Below, piece after piece: positions 55,510 through 64,000 of a stretch of 64,000 nucleotides of DNA. The position numbers and the translations under genes were made by a program. The notes below the pieces were generated by a model. That model saw only the letters and a list, made by a program, of their open reading frames with translations. It made no database searches and had not been told where the DNA came from. This DNA comes from Karstenula rhodostoma CBS 690.94. Its lineage: Eukaryota > Ascomycota > Dothideomycetes > Pleosporales > Didymosphaeriaceae. Where the stretch lies: positions 137,696 to 201,695 of the forward strand of contig MU001513.1 of the NCBI GenBank assembly GCA_010093485.1, in the 5' to 3' direction. Every line of letters begins with the position of its first letter. The first letter of the stretch is position 1.

Positions 55510-56891
55510 TGTGTCGGCGACTGCGGTAGTAGTGTTTTGGGGTCGAAGAGAGTGATGCGCGAGGTTTGCGACGGGGTGGAACTTGTTGTTTTGGTCTGGC
55601 GACGAGGCAGCGAGCGACTGTCGAAGGGTGGTGTGCTTGGGCGACGGGCGACAGATATGCAAGAAGCAAAGAGTGATTGAGGTTGCAATGAGCGTGATGG
55701 CAAGGCTGCCGGAGCGGGGGTTGCAGGTGTTTGTAAAGACTGTAGGTTGGAAGCTGGAGCGTTTGAGTGCTAAACAACGGCGTCGGGGATGCCAGCTTTA
55801 ATCAGGCGCAATCTCCTCTACTCATTTCGCGTCCCAGAACCTGGCCAGCCGCTAACAACACACCCTGGCACCCTGGCACCCTGGTCCGCTGCACCCCCAG
55901 CAAGCCGCCGTCGTGGGCGCCTGCAGCCTGCCGGCGCAGAATCGCAGAGGACCGCGCGCTGACGGTGCTGAATCTCCGCCAGTGACAGCCGAAGCGTCTC
56001 TCAAGTCTCAACTGTGAACCATGGCTCAACACCATCCGTTGCCATCGTGACCATGCCCCCGATGTTTCGCCGCCCGCCGCCCAATGTTTCCCCCGCACTC
56101 CCACTCTTCTATTCAAAACCATCACTCATGGCCACTGAAACGTCCTCCCGTGCCGTGGCACCTCTGCACAGTGGCACGGGAAACCTGCCCCAGACGTGGC
56201 ACATCGAAGCCGCTCTTTGTCGTGGCAACACAGCAGGCTCCTCCTGCCCAATCCAACTCGAGCGCCGCTGCTAAGCCGTGACAGCGCGTCTGCGCGCAAA
56301 AGCTGGCGAGGCGTGTCGCCGGAGTGTCGCAGCACCTTGGCTTTCAGACAATAGATGCCTCAGCCACACACACACCCACACTGCACATGTCTAAACGATG
56401 TTCCGCAGATGACGATGTGACAAATGGCGGAGAGAAACGGCCACGCTCCAAGGCACGCTGACAAGGAGGGAAGAAATTACAATTGAACTCGCCTTGTTCA
56501 TCATTTCATTGGCTATAATCCAATCCCTGGCCTTATTGCGGCCTCAACCCGTACCAGTGAATGCGCCGACATGAGCGTTGCTCTCCACGCGCCGGCTGTT
56601 TCTATGCTAGGCCCTTTGAACATGTTGGCCGTCGTAGTGAGGAGGTATGATTACAATGCGTCCAGAATGTTGCGTGCCGAGCTGGCCTGGAATGCGTCGT
56701 GGCAGTCCAGTGTCCAGTGTCCACCAACTCCATCCTGCTGCCCAGCTCCTGATCCACAAATGCCACACCATGCGCCTGAACAAACGACGACAGTAGGCGC
56801 AGGCAAGAATACGAAAAGGGTAATCCATTAGATGATGCGAAAGACAACTCGCTTTGTCAGTGACCGTCGTACCTTGCCACGTGTGGGCCGC
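55510..56891. other. Spacer between two minus-strand genes
   Basis: Promoter and leader of the GPI protein and the 3' flank of the gene at 56892. CACCCTGG is repeated in tandem near 55861-55885. No gene seen. Confidence 0.45.
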
Positions 56892-58622
56892 TCAGTCGTG
56901 CTCGGCGGTCTCGCTGCTTTCCCACAATCGTCGACACAGTTCTTCTACTTCGTTACGGATCCTGCCGTTGTCACTCTCGAAGCTTTGCCTGCCTTCGACA
57001 TCGCCTTCCTCACGACTGTTGCGGCCATTTTCAAAGCTGACTCGCGACCTCCGGCTGCCCAATTCGTTTGTTTCATCGTTGTAACTCGTGCTCAAGCTGC
57101 TACTGCCGTGCACGCTCGAGAACCCATTCGTGCTGGCCGACTTCGGCACGCGAGACTTGCGTGGTGTCCCGGGCACCTGTTCAATCCGGACAATGGCCTC
57201 AACGAGCGGATTGCGATACCTTCGCACAACGTTGTATTCCACCGAAACGTGGTTGAACTGCTGTTGCAGACGAGGATCTAGACGACCTTCGCCATTGGTA
57301 GTGTAAGTCATTCCCGTGTAGAGCGGTGTGGGTCCACCGGTCCGCGGTAGAATGGAAGGTATCAGCTTTTGCGGCTCGATGACCGAAGATGCACGCTGGA
57401 GCATGAGCTTCTGCTGTGTTCGCGATGGCGGCAAGTCTGTGGGCGTGCTAGTGCCGGATCTGCGTGGGGTTCGCGTTGGCGTCTCTTCATCTGCGACGTC
57501 GGGCATGGATCTGTTTCTCTTGAGATTCCCGTTGCCGGACCCCGATGTTTGTGGGGTGTTTCGCGACGGCAAAAAGCTGCTGTTTGGCGTGCCAGCCGAG
57601 CCATCTCCATCGATGAAACGCGAAACGAGTTCCCTTCCCGGAGTATCCACCAACGTTGAGCCCGCGCTCTGACTCAACTCACGCGGCTCATGGTGGTTCG
57701 ATACCACAGTCGCAGCAATCGCGGACATTAGCGGCGCAGGGTTGTGATGAGAACTTCGCTGCAATAGTCGCGAGGTAATCATGTCTGCATCGGCCGGCCG
57801 GGAATGTGAATGATGGTGAGAGCTGCTGCCGTTTGCCGGGCGCGATTGTTGCTGCGTCCGGTCCGGTAAAACTCGAGTGGACATGGTCGATGCACCCGAA
57901 GCTTGCTGGCTACTCGCCTCTGCCCGTGATATGCCTCCCATTCTATCAACTGGCCTGTCTTCGGCCGGTCTGTGCGGATCCAGCACTACCGAGTTCGAGC
58001 GCGTGTTGGATCTCGTGGTGGTGGGGGATTGGGACGCGCTCTCCTCGGTCCAACCGTCGTCCTGTCCCTCTTCCTCGTCTGCTACGTCGAAATGCACAGT
58101 CGGGTGCTCGTCGTCCGGTGAGGGCTCTCGGGTCTTGCCCGGATTGATCAAGGAACGCTTTGGTGGTGCTATCTCGCTCTTCGAGGCCTTGAGTGCCGGT
58201 CGCGAGCCGGCCTCCCGCGGCAGGTGGCCGCTGGAGTGATTCTTGCGGATGACACTGGCGGTGTGGCCGTGCTTGCCAACTCTCAGCACTGCGCCGGCGG
58301 ACGCATTGCGCTTGATCCCGGGACGCGGGCTGCTGGGTACGGAGGTCGAATTTCCAGAGTGCGCGCGGCGGTGGTGCTTCACGGCGTTTCCGTCGTTGCC
58401 CGGGGGCTGGACCTGCTTGCTGAGCTTGTTGAGATTTTTGCCAACAGAGTGATTGCGCGGCACGCGACTGCTGCCGCCGACGACGTGCTGGCGCGGGCCC
58501 TTGGTTTTGTGCTGGATGGATTCGGAAGGCGAATGCGATCTTTGCGACGACGTGGACGACTGACGGGCCATTGGAGGCGGCCGTCGCGGCTGCGAATGAG
58601 CGTCGGCAGACGACGAAGCCAT
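56892..58622 (-). CDS. Tco89-like TORC1-associated protein (tentative)
   Basis: Single exon, 576 residues, mostly disordered and Ser/Arg/His-rich. Recognisable patches: RVPRNHSVGKNLNKLSKQVQ near residue 55, PRPGIKRNASAGAVLRVGKH, HPTVHFDVADEEEGQDDGWT followed by EESASQSPTTTRSNTRSNSV near 175-215, DMITSRLLQRSSHHNPAPLM near 280, and a C-terminal helical block VEYNVVRRYRNPLVEAIVRI then NEVEELCRRLWESSETAEHD. The NxSxGKNLxKL patch and the acidic DDxWTEESxSxSPTTTRSNT patch remind me of the fungal Tco89 subunit of TORC1, a vacuole-membrane growth regulator, but I rely on memory of the pattern. Many SP and RxxS sites would suit phosphorylation. If not Tco89, it is a conserved fungal protein of unknown function. 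Confidence 0.6.
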   Translation of the reverse strand: MASSSADAHSQPRRPPPMARQSSTSSQRSHSPSESIQHKTKGPRQHVVGGSSRVPRNHSVGKNLNKLSKQVQPPGNDGNAVKHHRRAHSGNSTSVPSSPRPGIKRNASAGAVLRVGKHGHTASVIRKNHSSGHLPREAGSRPALKASKSEIAPPKRSLINPGKTREPSPDDEHPTVHFDVADEEEGQDDGWTEESASQSPTTTRSNTRSNSVVLDPHRPAEDRPVDRMGGISRAEASSQQASGASTMSTRVLPDRTQQQSRPANGSSSHHHSHSRPADADMITSRLLQRSSHHNPAPLMSAIAATVVSNHHEPRELSQSAGSTLVDTPGRELVSRFIDGDGSAGTPNSSFLPSRNTPQTSGSGNGNLKRNRSMPDVADEETPTRTPRRSGTSTPTDLPPSRTQQKLMLQRASSVIEPQKLIPSILPRTGGPTPLYTGMTYTTNGEGRLDPRLQQQFNHVSVEYNVVRRYRNPLVEAIVRIEQVPGTPRKSRVPKSASTNGFSSVHGSSSLSTSYNDETNELGSRRSRVSFENGRNSREEGDVEGRQSFESDNGRIRNEVEELCRRLWESSETAEHD

Positions 58623-59434
58623 GCTTACTTTTGCAGCGTGGCTGCGTCCGGCAGGTGGAGGGGGTCGAGGTGCAGATGGGGCTGTCTTGCCAGTGAGAGG
58701 GAGCGAGCTGCGCGCGGATCACTAAAGCTTGACCTGGGCCCGGCGTGCGGATGGAGAGCGTCTAGTTCATGGTTTGGGGCCATGGGCCATGGGCCTCAAT
58801 TGCGACGATGCGGGCTGCGCGGAGGGGTGCGACCGTATGCCACGTCGGACCCAATGGTTATCGGTAGTGATGCAGTCGCATCGATCAAATCACAAAGCGG
58901 TGTAGATGGGGCTGTCTTGCCGACTGCCCAAAACGGCTGACCGCGGCTCGCGGTAAGTCAACGTCACTGCATCACAATCACCACGTCCCGAACACGAACA
59001 CATCGCTTGTCCCCGATTGTATTTGTGCATACCGTGAGGAGTGCGCTCGGCGTCGTCTGACCCAAGTGGCTGACCATGGCTCTTTCCTTGTTGCCTGCTC
59101 ATCTCCTCTCGGGAATGCAGCAGCATCCACTTGTTTCGCGGAATGTTTGCTTCTCCACCAAGCCCGCTCCAATGTTCCCCTCCATGGAGCGTGCTTTGCT
59201 CTCCAATAACTATGTTTCCCACTACAGAGTCGTCCTGTATAATGAGCCAACTGCTCATATGCAACCTAGCCCCTTTGTCCGCTCACTATCCTCCCTACCA
59301 TCTTCTCTTCCTACTTCTGCTTCCCTTCTTATCTGCTCGTCTCATGTAGTACATTCGTAGTCGTATCCATTCGTCGCGAAAAATTCCTTCATAGTCGTTG
59401 ATCTCGTAAAACTGGCTTGCACCGCAAGAACTGC
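58623..59434. other. Spacer between two minus-strand genes
   Basis: GGGGCTGTCTTGCC occurs twice, at 58678-58691 and 58909-58922 (part of a longer GTGxAGATGGGGCTGTCTTGCC match), suggesting a local duplication. Otherwise nothing seen. Confidence 0.5.
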
Positions 59435-60610
59435 TCATTTCCTAATATTCGCCTTCTTTGCAAGCTTCTTGAGTCGTCCCTTCACAGATCGCTGCTTTTG
59501 TGCCGCCCGCTTCTGGGACAGTTGTCGCTGCTCTGGGTTCATGCCATCGATGCATCCGAATGATGAGGTAGTGAGGATGGAAGTCGGCCGCGATGAAGCT
59601 GGACGTGACTTGTAGGATGGCGGAGGCATGCCGGAGAAGTAAGTTGGTGCGCTTGAAAAACTGCCCATGGAATCCTCACGCGGCAAATGCGCAGCAGCCA
59701 GGGCTGCTGGTCGCAAGGTACTGCCAGTGAGCGGACTTTGACCCAGCGCAAGACGCTCCATTTCGCACTCCAGTTCCCGTAGCTGCACGCTACCCGGACT
59801 ATCACGACGCAACGGCAAGTCAACGTTCGGTACGGTACGGCGATTGTTGACCGCATATGTCGAAGGAGAAGCTGCTGCGGCCGTGGAAGGGCGTATGAAG
59901 GGATTCGCGGTTGTCATACGTGTGGCGAAGAAGGGCACTTCCCCGGGTTGTGTCTGTTCGTATGGCACGGCTAGGACTTGGGCCGACTCAGAGTGTGCGT
60001 TGGTATCCTCTTCTATGGCTCGCGGAGACTTCACCCGGCGAATTGACGGCATACGCACCTGTTTCTTCGCCCGACGGCACAGAGACCTCAACTGCTGGCT
60101 GTGAGAAGGAGAGAGTCTCTCGTAGCTGGGCTCCTGGATAATCGGTATCGCGTACTGCACGTTCGCAGCCTCTTCCGCATCGGTGGGGTTGCCCTCCCTC
60201 CAATATGAAAGCCCACCCATCAATGGAGAGGATGGTTTGCTCGTAGCTAGCCATGCGTTCACATCGAGTAGGACGTCTGGTGCCGGTCGAGGCGGTCGCG
60301 GCGGGGCCTTGAGGTCATGACCGCACGGCGAGTGCTGAAGCTGCACAAGAGGCATTGTTAACGGTGGAGCCGATTCGTCTCTAGCTGCTAGACCCGAAGA
60401 CGGCGCAGTGGATGGTCGATTGGGAGGTGCGGTACGCGGGCGGCGGAAAGACATCTGCCTGATCATCTTGGTTTGCTGTAAGTTTCCCCCAATTTCTCGC
60501 GGCGCCGATCTCAAGAGATGGCGAGTAAACCAATGCTTTGCTGACTCCTGCTTCTCAGCTTGCTCGCAGGGCTGATTCAACGCTAAGAGGCTGGTAGTAT
60601 CCGTGGTCAT
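59435..60610 (-). CDS. Hypothetical basic fungal protein
   Basis: Single exon, 391 residues, no domain recognised and no signal peptide. The N-terminal part is Arg/Pro-rich (MIRQMSFRRPRTAPPNRPST), then LLDVNAWLATSKPSSPLMGG, which looks like a short conserved helix, and PSIRRVKSPRAIEED with possible proline-directed phosphorylation. A later helix VQLRELECEMERLALGQSPL and a strongly basic C-terminus (SQKRAAQKQRSVKGRLKKLA ending KKANIRK) suggest nuclear or nucleolar localisation or RNA binding. The rest is Ser/Pro-rich and disordered. Other in-frame Met codons exist downstream; the first was taken. Confidence 0.62.
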   Translation of the reverse strand: MTTDTTSLLALNQPCEQAEKQESAKHWFTRHLLRSAPREIGGNLQQTKMIRQMSFRRPRTAPPNRPSTAPSSGLAARDESAPPLTMPLVQLQHSPCGHDLKAPPRPPRPAPDVLLDVNAWLATSKPSSPLMGGLSYWREGNPTDAEEAANVQYAIPIIQEPSYERLSPSHSQQLRSLCRRAKKQVRMPSIRRVKSPRAIEEDTNAHSESAQVLAVPYEQTQPGEVPFFATRMTTANPFIRPSTAAAASPSTYAVNNRRTVPNVDLPLRRDSPGSVQLRELECEMERLALGQSPLTGSTLRPAALAAAHLPREDSMGSFSSAPTYFSGMPPPSYKSRPASSRPTSILTTSSFGCIDGMNPEQRQLSQKRAAQKQRSVKGRLKKLAKKANIRK

Positions 60611-61383
60611 GTTGGCGCTGGCGATGCAAGATTAAGTTGAAGTGCGAATGCCGGATAATGTGTGCTGAAAGCAGAAGATGGTATTGTAGGTGGAGGGCAC
60701 AATGTCGCGGGGAGCAGGCGTGTTGGGGCTGAGTTGAAAGTGAAGATGAGTGCACCTAGTAGGTTCACTAACGTTCACCAGCACAGCGTACGGAAGGCGC
60801 GCGTCGCTCGATCAATGAGACGGCCCATTCGTGCTTTCCAAACACAGAAAGTACGACAACCGCAAAACATCTCAATGGAGATGACCAGCGTCATGTAATC
60901 GACGGTCACTCGAGACCACTCTCATTCTCGTCGAGAATATGCACAATCGGCCGATCACAAGAACCGCACCTGCACGGAATTTTACCTGTTCAAAGGCATC
61001 ACGAGATCGAATGTTTGAAGACGAATAGCACGGTTTCTGGACTTGCTGCTTCATGAACACATGTCTTGGCATCTGGCTTCACTCCTTCGGGTATATTATT
61101 ATACATGGATATAACCATCGTTGTAGCCTTCGAGAGCGACTTGTCCGCTTGCAACTGTATGAGTGGCACGCACTTTCCCGAGATCTCTCCTTGTCAGAAC
61201 AATCCGCCACCGACTCGACCAACCAAAAGAGAGCCCTTCGACTCATCTCCTATCAATCCGCGCTAAGCACGTTTAGTCCACATTCTCTTTCACCGCGCAA
61301 CATATCAAGTGTTGAAGCTCCTCAAGTTCGATTTCGGCACTTTTGTCGAAACATCAACTTTTCTCAGCTATCAAGTGTTGTTG
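60611..61383. promoter_or_regulatory. Divergent promoter region
   Basis: 773 bp between a minus-strand gene and the plus-strand ABC-F gene. Only short frames; no clear factor sites. Confidence 0.4.
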
Positions 61384-63867
61384 ATGATGGTGCGAAAAAG
61401 GAAAGAAGCATCTGCGCTAGCTGAACAGCGCCCCGGCGACAACTACATCACAGTCACAGCTCAACAATCACGCTACGCTCTCGATGCAGTTGATGCACCG
61501 GCATCGAAAGAGATATTGATCAAAGACTTGTCCATCGCTGTCTCCAACCGCGAACTGCTCAACCACGTGAGCCTCCACCTGGTAAGTGTTGTGGTACGGA
61601 GTAAATATGTTTTTCCTACCAAGCAAAAGAACAGTTCTTCTTGGTTTATATGAGAGATCAAGAGAGCCGTTCCCTCGCTTGGCTGGGGCACGAGTAAAGC
61701 ACGCTCCTTGGCGTTTTGGACGTACACTGAATTTAGACAGGTCGAATCCCGCCACTATGTCCTTGTTGGGCGTAATGGCACGGGTAAGAGTACATTGCTC
61801 AAGGCCATCGGGGACGGTCTTATTCCAGGCATCCCGTGGAGCACGAGGATCTTGCTACTCGGCCAGATGCGAGATTCAGAGCTTGATGAGCGAGTCTCGC
61901 AGATGAAAGTTGAGGAAGAGACGGTGTTGCAGCACGTAGTGCAGAGCAACCGACTGAGAGAAAGGTATACAAGAGAAGCAAAGATCCTAAGTGAGGCTAT
62001 CGAGCAGTCTTCAGACTCAATGGCGCCGATTAAAGCGCTCAGGAAAGTCACACATGACCGATTGGCCCTGCAGTTGAAAGAGGCAAATCGCATTGCTGAG
62101 CGGAGGAGTGGAGCACGGGGAAAGCTGGCAAGAAAAGAACTTGTCAAGGTAACCTAGTCTTGAGCAACGCATTCGAAGGCTCATACTAATATCGCATGCA
62201 GCTCGAAGAGCGATTCGAAGAGTCTAAACAGCGACTGACGCATGATGAGAGCGAGATTGATTCTGCAAATCTAAGCACCGAAACACGTGCAGCAGCTGAT
62301 CTCTTCACTAACATCCAATCTGCCCTGGAACTCATGGACGCATCGCGGGCTGAAGCTAAAGCCAAACAAGTCTTACTGGGCCTCGGCTTCAAAGATGACA
62401 ACATCGACAAGCCCGTCGCGGAATTATCGGGAGGATGGAAGACGCGATGCGATCTTGCGTGCGCTTTGTGCCAATACGCAGACGTACTACTGCTCGACGA
62501 ACCTACTAATTTCTTAGACCTACCTTCTATCATTTGGCTCCAAGACTACATCCGCAATCTGAAAGAAGCAACAGTACTTATCACAACGCACGATAGAGAT
62601 TTCGGCGATGCGGTTGCAGAAGAGCTCATCGTTCTGCGGCACCAGACCTTGGAAACGTTCCGGGGAAACCTGAGCATGTACGAGCGGGAGCGGTACAAGA
62701 AAGCGCGATATTTGACCAAGATGAAGGATGCACAGGACAAGCAGAAGAAGCATATGGAGAAGACTGTGGCAAATAATATAAAAGCAGCAAGAGACAAGGG
62801 AGACGATAAGAAACTGAAGCAAGCCGCATCTCGCAAGAAGAAGCTGGATGAGCGGATGGGCATTGAGGTCGGGCCCAAGAGAGGACATTTCAAGCTCAAC
62901 CGCGATCTGGCTGGATATCATCTCTCGAACCGAGCGGAGGTGGAGATACCGGATTTCGATCCCCCTGTCAAGATGGCATTCCCACGGCAGCCGCCAGACC
63001 TGAGGTTTCCAGGGTCCTTGGTGAGCCTCGAGAAGGTGTGCTTTTCGTACCCTGGTCGCAAAAAAGATCCCATCTTGAACGATGTCAACTTGACGATTCA
63101 TCCTGGGCAAAGAGTCGGCCTGGCTGGTCTGAACGGATCCGGAAAGACGACTCTGACCAGTCTCATTGTGGACAGTAGTGATGGTGGCATAGGTGGTCTC
63201 CGGCCAACCTCAGGCACCATCACCCGTCATCCGCGCGCAAAGTTTGGCCGCTTCTCACAACAGTCAGTAGAGGAGATAACAGCGATCGCGGGCGCGAACC
63301 CACAACTCACCGCCCTGTCGCACCTGCGGGAACACTGTGGTGTAGAGATGGACGAGAAGGCTGCCCGACAGTTACTGGGTAGCCTAGGCCTGCAGGGACA
63401 ACCGGCATCGGACGTCCCTCTCGCGCTGCTTTCTGGCGGACAGAAGGTCCGGGTGGCACTAGCGAAGCTATTGTGGCCTCCCCCGCAGCTTCTCATTCTC
63501 GACGAGGTCACGACGCATCTGGATGCAGATAGTATCCCGGGCTTGATCATCGCGCTGCGAGAGTACGACGGCGCTCTGCTTGTCGTGACGCACGACAGGT
63601 ACTTCATGCGGTACGTACCGACAGCGTGACGTGTAGACAGCTGCTGATGAAATGCACAGGACGGTGGTAGAAGGGGAGCACCCATACAAGCTAGCGCCAG
63701 GGGTCCAGATGGAAGACGAACCGGACAGCTCCTCGGACGAGGAAGAGACAGGGGCCGGTGGAGGAACGGTATACCGGCTGGTCCAGGGCCAGCTCAGGAA
63801 GCTGGAGGGCGGCATGGAGCGCTACGAGGAGATGGCGGGGCGGGCAGTTGCGAAGCTGGGCAAGTAG
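61384..63867 (+). CDS. Soluble ABC-F family ATPase
   Basis: Two ABC cassettes without membrane segments, the ABC-F layout of ribosome-associated ATPases (Gcn20/Arb1 relatives); acts on translation or ribosome assembly in known members. Exons 61384-61581, 61741-62148, 62202-63610, 63660-63867; 740 residues. Cassette 1: VLVGRNGTGKSTLLKAIGDG (Walker A, near 75), LSGGWKTR signature (near 277), VLLLDEPTNFLDL (Walker B, near 300), TTHDRDF. Linker helices rich in Lys/Glu (KKARYLTKMKDAQDKQKKHM) match the ABC-F interdomain. Cassette 2: VGLAGLNGSGKTTLTSLIVD (near 511), LLSGGQKVRVALAKLLWPPP, LLILDEVTTHLD, VVTHDRYFMR. The start is the first in-frame ATG after a run of stop-free non-Met sequence. The C-terminus is acidic then helical. 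The short N-terminus (about 65 residues before Walker A) differs from Gcn20, so I give no gene symbol. Confidence 0.88.
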
Positions 63868-64000
63868 GCACACACGGACGGGCGTAGTCAGCGACTAGAC
63901 CATGTACACGGTAGGTAGTTGTAAGATTGTACAGCGGTGTAGGGGTGGCGACGTGTTCGTCGAGCAGGCGTTGGTGGAGGGTGAGGGTGGCCTATGCACA

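Overview
The window is nuclear DNA from a filamentous ascomycete (Pezizomycotina). A dothideomycete is my guess from style only, not from any marker. Genes have short 48-160 bp GT-AG introns, many with CTAAC-type branch points. They lie on both strands with compact spacers, and the protein families (Zn2Cys6 regulators, GH5 exo-beta-1,3-glucanase, CE1-type esterase, Dug2, Ufd4, ABC-F) are typical of moulds. Coordinates below are my own splice models, checked for reading frame. I found no tRNA, rRNA, CRISPR array or intact transposase.

Layout. 1-3.0 kb: a 5'-complete, 3'-truncated membrane-anchored amidase and methylthioadenosine phosphorylase, both minus. 3.5-7.2 kb: a Zn2Cys6 regulator and a secreted feruloyl-esterase-like hydrolase, both plus, separated by an AT-rich foldback element. 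7.7-11.2 kb: accessory stretch with a decaying multi-pass membrane protein gene, a weak small ORF, a tiny GC-rich insertion and a TA-flanked MITE. 11.2-14 kb: a small mitochondrial-type protein and a second Zn2Cys6 regulator. 15.1-23.8 kb: a conserved single-TM protein (minus), Dug2 of the glutathione degradation complex (plus), and a large Pro-rich coiled-coil protein (minus). 24-28.7 kb: gene-poor region with a broken NmrA-like gene, a putative papain-fold protein and a palindromic element. 28.7-33.4 kb: GH5 glucanase and NMN adenylyltransferase, both minus. 35.4-43.5 kb: Ufd4-type HECT ubiquitin ligase and a CUE-like/Smr protein, both plus. 44.8-50.8 kb: a Gly/Ala/Gln-rich secreted repeat protein in seven exons, an unrecognised 607-residue nuclear-type protein and an orphan Cys-rich TM exon. 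50.8-55 kb: about 4 kb with no convincing gene. 55.1-63.9 kb: a GPI-anchored Ser/Thr-rich protein, a Tco89-like protein, an unknown basic protein, and a soluble ABC-F ATPase.

The genes do not form an obvious pathway cluster. Several are housekeeping: methionine salvage, NAD synthesis, glutathione turnover, ubiquitin ligation, translation-type ABC-F. Others concern the cell surface: exo-glucanase, GPI protein, repeat protein, esterase. The more unusual material is in the spacers: two inverted-repeat elements, two related ~64 bp modules each flanked by 11-13 bp direct repeats, a double-hairpin element between convergent genes, an NmrA gene with two disabling lesions, and the phase-1-only exon structure of the repeat protein. 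I saw no clearly new multi-gene system.
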